Below are positions 1-7,743 of a stretch of DNA of 33,044 nucleotides, piece after piece (positions within the stretch are counted from its first letter, which is position 1; each line of letters starts with the position of its first letter). The notes below the pieces were generated by a model. It had not been told where the DNA came from, made no database searches, and saw nothing but the letters and a program-made list of their open reading frames with translations. Origin of the DNA: Streptomyces plumbidurans (lineage in GTDB: Bacteria > Actinomycetota > Actinomycetes > Streptomycetales > Streptomycetaceae); assembly GCF_019857225.1 (NCBI RefSeq), contig NZ_JAFJSY010000100.1, forward strand, positions 1-33,044, read 5' to 3'. Both the position numbers and the translations under genes were made by a program.

Positions 1-12
1 GGCTGCGGGCCG

Positions 13-54
13 CGGGCTCCGGGCTCCGGGCACCGGGCACCGGGCACCGGGCTC
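13..54. repeat. Heptanucleotide tandem repeat downstream of rpfB
   Basis: Six back-to-back 7-bp units occur here in the order CGGGCTC, CGGGCTC, CGGGCAC, CGGGCAC, CGGGCAC, CGGGCTC. They lie in the non-coding stretch beyond the rpfB stop codon. No gene is visible in bases 1-214, and a downstream neighbour (ksgA in many actinobacteria) would lie outside the window. Copy number of such repeats often varies by slippage. I see no function. Confidence 0.85.
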
Positions 55-214
55 CGCCGAGGATGGCGCCATGGGCCGGGCGCGACGCGTCGACCGACAC
101 GTGCCACCAGGGCCGGGGCCGGGAACCGAGGCCTGGGCGTGCGGGTGGCAAGCGCCGGGAGCCGGACGTCGCCCGACACGCCCCACTGTCGGCGCAGCCG
201 CCCGCCGGCACCGC

Positions 215-1678
215 TCACCCGTGCAGCCGCGCCCCGCAATGCGGCCAGGGGCCAGCTCCCCGGCGTACGTACAGCTTCTTCGCGCGCAGGGTCTGTTCTT
301 CGGCCGGGGCGTCCTGGGGGCGGCCGGTGCCGCCGAGGCCGTGCCAGGTGGGGGAGTCGAGTTGGTAGAGGCCGCCGTAGGTGCCGGAGGGGTCGACGGC
401 GTCGGGGCGGCCGCCCGACTCGCAGGCCGCGAGGCCGCGCCAGTTCAGGTTGTCGGCTCCGTGCACGGACGTCGGCATCGGCCTGGTGCCCACCTTCACG
501 ACCTGGGTCCTGGGTTCGCGCACCAGCGCCGTGTCGATCCTGCGCGGCTTCTGCTTCACGCCGTTGACGGTGCGCAGCATGTACGTGACCCGCCGCAGCC
601 CCGGCCGCCCGGCCCGCTCGACCACCTCCGTGCCCTTGAACAGCGAGGGGTCCGCGGTGCGCTCGACCTTGAACGGGATCGCCTCCTCGCGGACCTCCTT
701 GCCGCCCTTGATCCGCAGCACGGTGACGGTCTGACCGTCACGCGGGAAGCTGTCGGCCGGGACGGAGGTGGTGTCCTGGCCGTGCAGGGTGATCCCGGCC
801 TCCTCGACGACCTCCCGTACGGTCGCCGCGTTGGTGCGGATCGTGCGGGCGCGGCCGTCGGCCATGACCGTCACGGAGCGCTCGGTGCGCACGTCGAGCG
901 CGAGACCGTGGCGCCCGATGGGCAGCGAGCGCGAGGTGGACAGGTACGCGCCCTGCGCGCGCACCCCCAGCTCCTCGAGCGCGCCCTGCACGGTGTGCGC
1001 CGTGGTCCACACCTCGCGCCGGTGCCCGTCCAGGGTGAGCCGCACGGGGCGCCCGTAGTGCACGTCGACCTCGTCGCCGCTGTCGAGCTGCGTGCCGGGC
1101 GCGGGTACGACCACGTCGTGCGCGCCCACCTCGACGCTCTCCTGCGCGAGGAGTTCGGTCACGTCGTCGGCAAAGGTGTGCAGGGTGCGCGGCTTGCCGT
1201 CGACGGTCAGCTCGATCGCCTTGTCCTTGGCGACGAACGCGCTGGTGCCGCCGGCCAGGAAGGCGACGACCAGCGCCTGCGGCAGCAGCCGGCGCACCGG
1301 GCCGTCCGAGCGCTCGCCGTAGCGCGCCCTGCGGCGCCGCGCGCCCCGGCGGCCGGTTCCGGCCCGTACGCCGTCCCCGGGCGCCGCATCGCCGGCAGGC
1401 AGCCCCCCGCTCACGGGAGACTCCTCCCCCGCAGGGCTCCCGAGCTGTCGCGGCAGCCCCGATGCGGGCGCCTCGGCGGACCCGGCCGTCTCGTACGCGG
1501 GCCGGTAGGTGTCGTTGTACGCCCCCGACACGCCGTACCCCAGCGTCTGGGCGCTGTGCACGTCGAATCCCGCGGACCGCCCGGGCTCCGGCGCCCGGTA
1601 CGCCGGGTCCGGGCCCTGCGCCTCGTAGATCTTGTACGCCTCGTATGCCTCGTACGTCTCGTACTGCGAGTTGCTCAC
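215..1678 (-). CDS. rpfB: Resuscitation-promoting factor, RpfB type
   Basis: A cell-wall lytic growth factor of the RpfB class, expected to cleave peptidoglycan glycan strands outside the membrane. From the N-terminus there is a Tyr/Glu-rich cytoplasmic tail with YETYEAYEAY-like repeats, an Arg-rich stretch, one membrane segment near residues 130-155 (PQALVVAFLAGG), three DUF348 repeats, a G5 domain, and a C-terminal Rpf transglycosylase-like domain of about 75 residues starting near 413. That domain carries the catalytic Glu in ACESGG (about 420) and the paired cysteines. I chose GTG 1678, giving 487 residues, because GGAG lies 9 nt upstream; an in-frame GTG at 1729 has a weaker site. tatD lies upstream on the same strand, the tatD-rpfB order familiar from mycobacteria. 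No c-di-AMP (ydaO-type) riboswitch is evident in the 165 bp upstream. Confidence 0.93.
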   Translation of the reverse strand: MSNSQYETYEAYEAYKIYEAQGPDPAYRAPEPGRSAGFDVHSAQTLGYGVSGAYNDTYRPAYETAGSAEAPASGLPRQLGSPAGEESPVSGGLPAGDAAPGDGVRAGTGRRGARRRRARYGERSDGPVRRLLPQALVVAFLAGGTSAFVAKDKAIELTVDGKPRTLHTFADDVTELLAQESVEVGAHDVVVPAPGTQLDSGDEVDVHYGRPVRLTLDGHRREVWTTAHTVQGALEELGVRAQGAYLSTSRSLPIGRHGLALDVRTERSVTVMADGRARTIRTNAATVREVVEEAGITLHGQDTTSVPADSFPRDGQTVTVLRIKGGKEVREEAIPFKVERTADPSLFKGTEVVERAGRPGLRRVTYMLRTVNGVKQKPRRIDTALVREPRTQVVKVGTRPMPTSVHGADNLNWRGLAACESGGRPDAVDPSGTYGGLYQLDSPTWHGLGGTGRPQDAPAEEQTLRAKKLYVRRGAGPWPHCGARLHG

Positions 1679-1843
1679 GCCGACACGCTCCAGGGGCCAG
1701 GGGTCCAGAAGGGTCCGGAATCGGGCCACCAGAACCTAGCGGAGGGTGCGTCACTCTCCAAAGTTGCGCAACTACGCAGGGTGTCGGCGGGACCCGAGGT
1801 GGACCCATGTCGGTGTTATCGGATGGTGATGAATGATCGACCC

Positions 1844-2734
1844 TCAGTAGCCGAAGGCGCGAGCCGTGTTCGCCGCGAGGGCCGTCGCCAGCGCGTCCTC
1901 GTCGATGCCGCGCACGGCGGCCATGGCGCGCACCGTGACCGGAATGAGATACGGCGCATTGGGCCGTCCGCGGTACGGCGCGGGCGTCAGGAAGGGCGCG
2001 TCGGTCTCCACGAGGACCAGCTCCAGGGGCGCCACGGCGAGCGCGTCCCGCAGATTCTGGGCGTTCTTGAAGGTGACGTTGCCGGCGAAGGACATGAAGT
2101 ATCCCGCGCGGGCGCACACCTCGGCCATCTCGGCGTCGCCGGAGTAGCAGTGGAACACCGTCCGCTCGGGAGCGCCCTCCTCCTTGAGGACGCGCAGTAC
2201 GTCGGCGTGGGCGTCGCGGTCGTGGATGACCAGGGCCTTGCCGTATCGCTTGGCGATCTCGATGTGGGCGCGGAAGGAGGCCTCCTGGGCGTCCTTGCCC
2301 TCGGGCCCGGTGCGGTAGAAGTCGAGGCCGGTCTCGCCGACGCCCTTGACCTCAGGGAGCGCGGCCAGGCGCGCGATCTCGTCGAGCGCCTCGTCGAGCG
2401 CCGCCGTACCTCCCGGCTCACGCTCCCCTTGCCGCGACCAGCCGTCGGGGTCGCCGTGCACGATGCGGGGCGCCTCGTTGGGGTGCAGGGCGACGGTCGC
2501 GTGGACGGAGTCGTGGCGCTGCGCCGTCTCGGCGGCCCACTGCGACCCCCGGACGTCGCAGCCGACCTGCACGAGGGTCGTCACGCCGACCGAAGCGGCC
2601 TTCGCAAGCCCCTCCTCCACCGTGCCGGACTGCATGTCGAGGTGCGTGTGCGAGTCGGCGACGGCCACCCGCAGGGGTTCCGGGAGCGGCGGTGCCGCGT
2701 TCTTCTCACGGGGGCCGGAGCTGTTCGAAGGCAT
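1844..2734 (-). CDS. tatD: TatD family metal-dependent hydrolase/DNase
   Basis: A TatD-family TIM-barrel hydrolase; family members are 3'-5' exonucleases or DNases acting in the cytoplasm in DNA repair or quality control. The 296 residues are typical. The metal-binding motif DSHTHLD (His29, His31) lies near the N-terminus, followed by GVGETGLDFYR with the family Glu, VIHDRDAHADV with a metal His, FHCYSGD, and a C-terminal VETDAPFLTP containing the conserved Asp. The first ~25 residues are a non-conserved extension. The ATG start at 2734 has no Shine-Dalgarno; TAGGAT lies 6 nt upstream on the coding strand, which fits a leaderless mRNA. The gene sits between a zinc-ribbon gene and rpfB on the same strand and may be cotranscribed with rpfB. 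Family assignment is secure; the substrate is not known. Confidence 0.95.
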   Translation of the reverse strand: MPSNSSGPREKNAAPPLPEPLRVAVADSHTHLDMQSGTVEEGLAKAASVGVTTLVQVGCDVRGSQWAAETAQRHDSVHATVALHPNEAPRIVHGDPDGWSRQGEREPGGTAALDEALDEIARLAALPEVKGVGETGLDFYRTGPEGKDAQEASFRAHIEIAKRYGKALVIHDRDAHADVLRVLKEEGAPERTVFHCYSGDAEMAEVCARAGYFMSFAGNVTFKNAQNLRDALAVAPLELVLVETDAPFLTPAPYRGRPNAPYLIPVTVRAMAAVRGIDEDALATALAANTARAFGY

Positions 2735-2761
2735 GCCCCGATCCTACGAAAGGGGCATGCC
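2730..2761. promoter_or_regulatory. Inverted repeat over the tatD start, with candidate leaderless promoter
   Basis: Perfect 10-bp arms GGCATGCCCC (2730-2739) and GGGGCATGCC (2752-2761) flank a 12-bp spacer. The tatD ATG lies inside the first arm. On the minus strand the spacer contains TAGGAT (2741-2746), placed 6 nt before the ATG, as a -10 element for a leaderless transcript. The dyad therefore brackets the predicted -10 and transcription start and could be an operator. The -35 region is not convincing. The dyad is seen directly; its role is inferred. Confidence 0.5.
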
Positions 2762-2768
2762 CGGACCG

Positions 2769-2821
2769 CCGGAGCGGTCAGCCCGCCTTGTAGCAGACCC
2801 GGAGCGGTCAGCCCGCCTTGT
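2769..2821. repeat. 23-bp direct repeat duplicating the 3' end of the zinc-ribbon gene
   Basis: The same 23 bp occur at 2769-2791 and 2799-2821, a period of 30 bp. The second copy contains the last codons and stop of the minus-strand gene ending at 2808. The first copy lies just past the stop and would encode the same terminal residues. It looks like a short tandem duplication of a gene end. Confidence 0.9.
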
Positions 2822-3284
2822 GGTGGAAGGGGTGCCAGAGGTCGGACAGGTGCCAGTGGTGCTCCTGCCGCTCTGGCTCGGCGGCCCGGGAGGCCCCGGT
2901 GGCCTCGGGAGTCTTGGCGGCCTCCGCGGCCGCTGTCCCCTTCGCCGGGGTCTGCTTCTTCGGCACCTCGGCGTGCCGGGCCGGCGGCGTGCGGTGGTGC
3001 TGTTGGAGCTCCGCGTTGCGGGCCGACGAAACCTGTCCCGCCCGCATGATCCGCACGCTGTGCCCGTCGCAGTTCTGGCAGGTCGGCTTGGACAGCGGAG
3101 ACGGCACGATGCGGCCGCCCACCACGTACAGCACGAACTCGTGGTCCTCGGCGTCCTTGTGGTGCTCTATCTCGTACGACTGCTCCCAGCCGTGCCCGCA
3201 GCGCATGCAGGCGAAGGAGTACGACTCGTGTACGACTGCGGTCGCCGCACCGCGGAGGCCGGGCTGCCCTGCGATCTCACTCAT
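2808..3284 (-). CDS. Conserved zinc-ribbon-like protein, function unknown
   Basis: 158 residues. The N-terminal half is a compact domain with two cysteine knuckles, CMRC (about residues 26-29) and CQNC (about 69-72), separated by strand-forming sequence (EFVLYVVGGRIVPSP). This is consistent with a small zinc ribbon. The C-terminal half is low complexity (Ala, Pro, Glu, His), ending with several His residues (EHHWHLSDLWHPFHHKAG). The ATG has GAGGAG 5 nt upstream, so the start is well supported. The 269 bp between this gene and rsmI hold no other gene and presumably carry its promoter. It sits between rsmI and tatD on the same strand. I do not recognise a function; a nucleic-acid-binding or metal-handling role is only a guess. 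The 3' end is duplicated in the adjacent direct repeat. Confidence 0.85.
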   Translation of the reverse strand: MSEIAGQPGLRGAATAVVHESYSFACMRCGHGWEQSYEIEHHKDAEDHEFVLYVVGGRIVPSPLSKPTCQNCDGHSVRIMRAGQVSSARNAELQQHHRTPPARHAEVPKKQTPAKGTAAAEAAKTPEATGASRAAEPERQEHHWHLSDLWHPFHHKAG

Positions 3285-3553
3285 GCCAGCTCCTCTTGTC
3301 CGCTGGACACAGGGACGGGTGCGTCCCTTCGACCAGTGGACGCTTCTACCGGCGCGAATGCATCAGGCCTGTCGACTGTTGGAGCCGATTTGGACCTTCC
3401 TTGCCAAAACGGCCCCGGTCAGGGGGTCTGCGCTTTGCACTCCACGATAGTCCTTTGCCTGTCCGCGGGGCGCGCGCTCACCGGATATGCGCTGTGCTCA
3501 GAGGCGGTACGAGCCCCGCGCACACCCCCCTCGTACACCCCCTCGCACACCCC

Positions 3554-4414
3554 TCACGAACCACTCCCGGCAGCGGCGTTCTTCGCAGCCACAACCGCGT
3601 CGAACACCGTCCGCTTGGGCAGCCCGGCCTCGGCGGCGACAGCGGCGATCGCCTCCTTGCGCCGCTCCCCCGCCTCCTCGCGCACCCGCACCCGGCGGAC
3701 CAGCTCGCCCGAGTCCAGTTCCTCGGGCCCCTTCTCGGGCGCACCCTCGACGACGACGGTGATCTCGCCGCGCACGCCCTGCGCCGCCCACTGCGCCAGC
3801 TCGCCCAGCCCGCCGCGCCTGACCTCCTCGTACGTCTTGGTCAGTTCCCGGCAGACGGCGGCCCGCCGCTCGGCGCCGAACGCCTCGGCCATCGCGGCGA
3901 GGGTGTCGTCGAGGCGGTGCGGGGCCTCGAAGTACACGAGGGTGCGCCGCTCGGCGGCCACCTCCTTCAGCCGCGACAGCCGTTCGCCCGCCTTGCGCGG
4001 CAGGAACCCCTCGAAGCAGAACCGGTCCACGGGCAGCCCGGACAGGGCGAGCGCGGTGAGCACGGCGGACGGGCCGGGGACGGCGGTGACCCGGATGTCC
4101 TTCTCGACGGCGGCGGCGACCAGCCGGTAGCCGGGGTCGGACACCGACGGCATCCCGGCGTCCGTCACCAGCAACACGCGCGCGCCGTTCACCAGCTCCT
4201 GGACCAGTTCGGGAGTACGGGCCGACTCGTTGCCCTCGAAGTACGACACGATCCGCCCCTTGGGCGTGACTCCCAGGGCCTGCGTGAGGCGCCGCAGCCG
4301 CCGGGTGTCCTCGGCCGCGACGACATCGGCCCCGGCCAGCTCCTCGGCCAGCCGGGGCGGTGCGTCCGCGGTGTCGCCGATGGGGGTGCCCGCCAAAACA
4401 AGGGTTCCAGTCAC
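3554..4414 (-). CDS. rsmI: 16S rRNA (cytidine1402-2'-O)-methyltransferase RsmI
   Basis: An SAM-dependent tetrapyrrole-methylase-fold enzyme that 2'-O-methylates C1402 of 16S rRNA in the decoding centre. It begins with TGTLVLAGTPIGD, the family N-terminal strand and Gly/Pro loop, followed by DVVAAEDTRRL, VLLVTDAGMPSVSDPG and VPGPSAVLTALALSGLP, the SAM-pocket signatures. FCFEGFLPRK and VYFEAPHRL follow, both diagnostic of RsmI. GTG 4414 gives 286 residues, the usual family length, with GGAGG 8 nt upstream. A more upstream ATG would add 26 unconserved residues and lacks such a site. The gene is divergent from pmt with 117 bp between the starts and faces the zinc-ribbon, tatD and rpfB genes on the same strand. 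The call is firm. Confidence 0.96.
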   Translation of the reverse strand: MTGTLVLAGTPIGDTADAPPRLAEELAGADVVAAEDTRRLRRLTQALGVTPKGRIVSYFEGNESARTPELVQELVNGARVLLVTDAGMPSVSDPGYRLVAAAVEKDIRVTAVPGPSAVLTALALSGLPVDRFCFEGFLPRKAGERLSRLKEVAAERRTLVYFEAPHRLDDTLAAMAEAFGAERRAAVCRELTKTYEEVRRGGLGELAQWAAQGVRGEITVVVEGAPEKGPEELDSGELVRRVRVREEAGERRKEAIAAVAAEAGLPKRTVFDAVVAAKNAAAGSGS

Positions 4415-4446
4415 GTCCCCATCCTCCCAGGGGCCCGGCCCGGCCG

Positions 4447-4479
4447 ACGCATACCGCCCTCGGCGAACGCATACCGCCC
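4447..4479. promoter_or_regulatory. Direct repeat pair in the rsmI-pmt intergenic region
   Basis: The 13-mer ACGCATACCGCCC occurs at 4447-4459 and again at 4467-4479, a spacing of exactly 20 bp, close to two helical turns. It lies in the 117-bp divergent promoter region between rsmI and pmt. Same-face direct repeats are a common operator layout, but nothing identifies the binding protein. Confidence 0.45.
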
Positions 4480-4519
4480 CGTTACCGCACATGCACGGGA
4501 CTCACACAGCACGGTTCCC

Positions 4520-4525
4520 TACGAT
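4520..4525 (+). promoter_or_regulatory. Candidate -10 element for leaderless pmt
   Basis: TACGAT is followed by exactly 6 nt and then the pmt GTG at 4532. No Shine-Dalgarno precedes the GTG. The same arrangement precedes several other genes here. No good -35 is visible. Confidence 0.45.
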
Positions 4526-4531
4526 GGCGCG

Positions 4532-6274
4532 GTGACCAGTACCGCGTCCTCCCCGGACACCCGGCAAGGCCAGGCCTCGCAAGACCAGCGGCCGTCGTGG
4601 CAGCAGCGGCTGCGCCGCTTCGGATATACGGCGGGACCCAGAGACGACGTACAGGAACGCCTCGTGCCGCCGTACCTCCGGCCGGGCCCGCGGCTGTGGC
4701 AGGTGCTGGGCATCCCGCCGGCGCTCGCGGACCGGATCGCGCGCTGGTCCGGCTGGGGCGGCCCGCTGCTGGTCACACTGATGGCGGGCGTGATGCGCTT
4801 CTGGCACCTGGGCAGCCCGAGGGCGGTGATATTCGACGAGACGTACTACGCCAAGGACGCCTGGGCGCTCGTCCACCGTGGCTTCGAGGTCAACTGGGAC
4901 AAGAACGCCAACGACCTGATCCTGCAGACGCACGGACATGTCACGATCCCGGCCGACGCGGCGTATGTCGTGCATCCGCCGGTGGGCAAGTACGTCATCG
5001 GGCTCGGCGAGCTGATGTTCGGGTTCGATCCGTTCGGCTGGCGGTTCATGACCGCGCTGCTCGGCACGCTGTCGGTGCTGATGCTGTGCCGCATCGGGCG
5101 CCGGATCTTCCGCTCGACCTTCCTCGGCTGTCTGGCGGGCGCGCTGATGGCGGTCGACGGGCTCGCCTTCGTGATGTCCCGCACCTCGCTGCTCGACGGC
5201 GTGCTGACGTTCTTCGTGCTGGCCGCGTTCGGCTGCCTGGTCATCGACCGGGACAAGACCCGCGCGAAACTCGCCGCCGCGCTGCCCGTCGACCCGGACG
5301 GCCGCGTCCGGCCGGACGCGTACGCGGCGGAGAACACCCGCTTCGGATGGCGGCCCTGGCGCTGGCTGGCCGGTCTGATGCTCGGCCTCGCCATCGGCAC
5401 GAAGTGGAACGGCCTCTACATCCTCGCCGCGTTCTGTGTGATGGCGGTGCTGTGGGACATCGGCTCCCGCAAGGTCGCCGGAGCCCGGCACCCGTACAGC
5501 ACGGTCTTCCTGCGCGACACGGGCATCACCTTCCTGGCGACGGTCCCGGTCGCGATCGCCACCTACCTCCTGTCGTGGATCGGCTGGATCCTGTCCCCCA
5601 CGAACGGCTCCGGCGGCTACTTCCGCAACTGGGCCGCCACCGACGGCAAGGGCGGCAACTGGACCTGGCTGTTCCCCGACTGGTGGCGCAGCCTGTGGCA
5701 CTACGAGCACGAGGTCTACAAGTTCCACGTCGGCCTGTCCTCACCGCACACCTACATGTCCAACCCCTGGAGCTGGCTCGTCGACGGCCGCCCGGTCTCG
5801 TACTTCTACGAGTCCCCCGCCCCCGGCAAGGACGGCTGCCCCGCCGACGCGGGCGGCAAGTGCGCCCGCGAGGTCCTGGCGATCGGCACCCCGCTGCTGT
5901 GGTGGGTGGCCTGCTTCGCGATCCTGTACATCCTGTGGCGCTGGCTCTTCCGCCGCGACTGGCGAGCGGGCGCGATCGCTTGCGGCATCGCGGCCGGATA
6001 CCTCCCCTGGTTCATGTACCAGGAACGCACGATCTTCTTCTTCTACGCCGTCGTCTTCGTACCGTTCCTCTGCCTGGCGGTCACCATGCTCCTGGGCGCC
6101 ATCATCGGCCCCCCGGGCTCCAGCGACACCCGCCGGGTTGCGGGCGCGACGAGCGCGGGCGTCCTGGTCCTGCTGATCGCCTGGAACTTCATCTACTTCT
6201 GGCCCCTGTACACCGGCACGGCAATCCCGATCGACCAGTGGCGGTCGCGGATGTGGCTGGACACCTGGGTCTAG
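4532..6274 (+). CDS. pmt: Dolichyl/polyprenyl-phosphate-mannose-protein mannosyltransferase (Pmt)
   Basis: A polytopic membrane enzyme that transfers mannose from polyprenyl-phosphate-mannose to Ser/Thr of exported proteins. In S. coelicolor, Pmt is known to be needed for glycoprotein formation and phiC31 infection. The protein has 580 residues. A cytoplasmic N-terminus of about 70 residues ends in the conserved RLVPPYLRPGP stretch. The first membrane span leads to AVIFDETYYAKDAW, the acidic Asp-Glu motif essential in the GT39 family. Further motifs are HPPVGKYVIGLGE, RTSLLDGVLTFFVLAAFGCL, GTKWNGLY and a periplasmic HTYMSNPWSWLV segment, followed by several C-terminal spans. About ten or more hydrophobic segments are visible. 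GTG 4532 was chosen because TACGAT lies 6 nt upstream (leaderless) and the upstream in-frame residues are not Pmt-like. It faces the MarR gene 10 bp beyond its stop. Very confident. Confidence 0.96.
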   Translation: MTSTASSPDTRQGQASQDQRPSWQQRLRRFGYTAGPRDDVQERLVPPYLRPGPRLWQVLGIPPALADRIARWSGWGGPLLVTLMAGVMRFWHLGSPRAVIFDETYYAKDAWALVHRGFEVNWDKNANDLILQTHGHVTIPADAAYVVHPPVGKYVIGLGELMFGFDPFGWRFMTALLGTLSVLMLCRIGRRIFRSTFLGCLAGALMAVDGLAFVMSRTSLLDGVLTFFVLAAFGCLVIDRDKTRAKLAAALPVDPDGRVRPDAYAAENTRFGWRPWRWLAGLMLGLAIGTKWNGLYILAAFCVMAVLWDIGSRKVAGARHPYSTVFLRDTGITFLATVPVAIATYLLSWIGWILSPTNGSGGYFRNWAATDGKGGNWTWLFPDWWRSLWHYEHEVYKFHVGLSSPHTYMSNPWSWLVDGRPVSYFYESPAPGKDGCPADAGGKCAREVLAIGTPLLWWVACFAILYILWRWLFRRDWRAGAIACGIAAGYLPWFMYQERTIFFFYAVVFVPFLCLAVTMLLGAIIGPPGSSDTRRVAGATSAGVLVLLIAWNFIYFWPLYTGTAIPIDQWRSRMWLDTWV

Positions 6275-6284
6275 ACGAGGGCCC

Positions 6285-6755
6285 TCAGGACTCCTGCGGC
6301 GTCCTGACCAGCACCTGCAGCGCCTTCACCAGACGTGCCGCCTCCTTCTCGCCGAGCGGGGCGAGGAAGTCGTGTTCCGCCGTCTCGCGGGCGGCCTCCG
6401 CGTCGGAGCGAACGCGGCTGCCCCGGTCCGTCAGCTCGACGACGTTGCGGCGGCGGTCCTCCTCGCTGCGGCGGCGCTGCACCAGCCCCTTGGCCTCCAG
6501 CGTGTCGACGAGCGCGACCATCGTCGTGCGGTCCACGCCCAGCCGCCGTGCGGCCTCCAGTTGGGACAGCGGGCGGCCCGCCGCCAGCACCGCGAGTACT
6601 GCCAACTCCCGGGCGTCCAGCCCGAACGGGGCCAGTGCGGGCCCGGCGTGCCTGGCCAACCGCAGCTGCGCGTGCTTGAGCAGGTAGCCCAGCCGTGCGC
6701 CGAGCAGCTCCTCGGCCGCCGTCCCGTTGTCCGTCCCGTCGTCTTTCTGCGCCAT
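6285..6755 (-). CDS. MarR family transcriptional regulator
   Basis: 156 residues with the MarR winged-helix layout. There is an N-terminal helix (GYLLKHAQLRLARHAGPALAPFGLDARELAVLAVLA), then the helix-turn-helix SQLEAARRLGVDRTTMVALVDTLEAKGLVQRRRSEEDRRRNVVELTDRG (about residues 55-110) with the wing Arg residues, and a C-terminal dimerisation helix. Members act as dimers that bind palindromes and usually repress themselves and a divergent gene. The ATG at 6755 has no Shine-Dalgarno; TAAGAT lies 6 nt upstream on the minus strand, so a leaderless mRNA is likely. The divergent partner is an F420-type oxidoreductase, with dyads filling the 76 bp between the two starts. That partner is the obvious candidate target; the ligand is unknown. 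Confidence 0.95.
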   Translation of the reverse strand: MAQKDDGTDNGTAAEELLGARLGYLLKHAQLRLARHAGPALAPFGLDARELAVLAVLAAGRPLSQLEAARRLGVDRTTMVALVDTLEAKGLVQRRRSEEDRRRNVVELTDRGSRVRSDAEAARETAEHDFLAPLGEKEAARLVKALQVLVRTPQES

Positions 6756-6831
6756 CCCGAAATCTTAGCCTTAGGCTGATAGTCAGCCGCGTGATGGTCA
6801 GTAATGCTGACGATCAATTATCGTGACGGCC
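6756..6831. promoter_or_regulatory. Dyad-rich divergent operator/promoter region (MarR and LLM oxidoreductase)
   Basis: Four inverted repeats are packed into 76 bp. They are AGCCT-T-AGGCT (6767-6777), CTGA-TAG-TCAG (6776-6786), GTCAG-TAATG-CTGAC (6797-6811) and ACGAT-CAATT-ATCGT (6810-6824). The first lies against TAAGAT, the predicted -10 of the MarR gene. The last contains TATCGT (6819-6824), 7 nt before the oxidoreductase ATG. The layout suits a self-regulating MarR protein controlling both genes. The dyads are seen directly; which one is bound is inferred. Confidence 0.6.
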
Positions 6832-7743
6832 ATGTCCACTGACGCACCCCATCGCCCGCTCCGCTTCGGCGTCAAGACGACGCCCATGCACCTGACTTAC
6901 GACGACATCCTGCGCGTCTGGGAGGAGGCCGACGGCCTGCCCGAACTCGACGACGCCTGGCTGTGGGATCACCTGATGCCGCTGGCCGGGCCGCCCGGGG
7001 GCGCCGTCCTGGAGGGCTGGACGCTGCTGGCCGCGCCGGCCGCTCGCACCAGCCGGCTGCGCCTCGGTTTGCTCGTCACCAGCAACGCGCTGCGCGCCCC
7101 CGCCCACCTGGGAAAGATCGCCACCACCGTGGACGTGATCTCCCGAGGGCGCCTGATCATGGGCCTGGGCGTCGGCGGCACCCGCCAACCCGACGGCCCC
7201 AATCCGGCCGTCGCCGAGTACGCCGCCTACGGCCTCCCGCTTCCGAGCCCCGGCGAGGGCCTGGCCCGCCTCACCGAGACGATCACCGTCCTGCGCCGCA
7301 TGTGGACCGAGGAGGTCTTCGACCACGACGGCCGCTTCACCACCCTGCGCGGCACCCGCAACGGCCCCGGCCCGGTCCGTCCCGGCGGCCCGCCGCTGCT
7401 GCTCGGCGGCTGGGGCGACCGCACGCTGCGCATCGTCGCCGAGCACGCCGACATCTGGAACGTCCCCGGCCCGCCCCACAACGGCACCGACTGGATCGCC
7501 GAGCGCGCCCGTGTCCTGGACACGCACTGCGCGGCGATCGGACGCGACCCCGCACAGATCACCCGCTCCGCGCAGATCATCGTCGACTACGCCGACCCCG
7601 CCGCCACCCGCGCCCACGTCCACGCCCTCGCCGCCGCCGGCATCCGACACGTCGTCCTCGCCCTGCCCCGCCCCTACCCGGACAAGGCCGCCCGCCGGCT
7701 CGTCGACGAGATCGTCACGCCTGTACGTGAGGCGGGGGCCTGA
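6832..7743 (+). CDS. LLM class (F420-dependent type) oxidoreductase
   Basis: A luciferase-like TIM-barrel oxidoreductase, probably using coenzyme F420 (or FMN). Seen in the 303 residues are LRFGVKTTPMHLTYDDI at the first strand, DDAWLWDHLMPL (strand and His/Asp around the deazaflavin site), LRLGLLVTSNALRAPAHLGKIATTVDVISRGRLIMGLGVGG, which is the family's most typical block, a variable insertion, PPLLLGGWGDRTLRIVAEHADIWNV, and a C-terminal GIRHVVLALP strand. I chose ATG 6832, with TATCGT 7 nt upstream and no Shine-Dalgarno. GTG 6823 in the same frame would add three residues. It is divergent from the MarR gene, which probably controls it. The substrate cannot be told from sequence. Confidence 0.9.
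   Translation: MSTDAPHRPLRFGVKTTPMHLTYDDILRVWEEADGLPELDDAWLWDHLMPLAGPPGGAVLEGWTLLAAPAARTSRLRLGLLVTSNALRAPAHLGKIATTVDVISRGRLIMGLGVGGTRQPDGPNPAVAEYAAYGLPLPSPGEGLARLTETITVLRRMWTEEVFDHDGRFTTLRGTRNGPGPVRPGGPPLLLGGWGDRTLRIVAEHADIWNVPGPPHNGTDWIAERARVLDTHCAAIGRDPAQITRSAQIIVDYADPAATRAHVHALAAAGIRHVVLALPRPYPDKAARRLVDEIVTPVREAGA

Noticed and set aside
1679..1843. c-di-AMP (ydaO) riboswitch upstream of rpfB
   Set aside because: Some Streptomyces rpf genes have one, but the space is only about 165 bp and I see none of the conserved helices.
71..3049. A 992-codon open frame on the plus strand
   Set aside because: It is antisense to rpfB and tatD, whose domains are unmistakable. The frame is open because of GC-rich third positions and its translation is Arg/Ala/Gly-rich with no motif.
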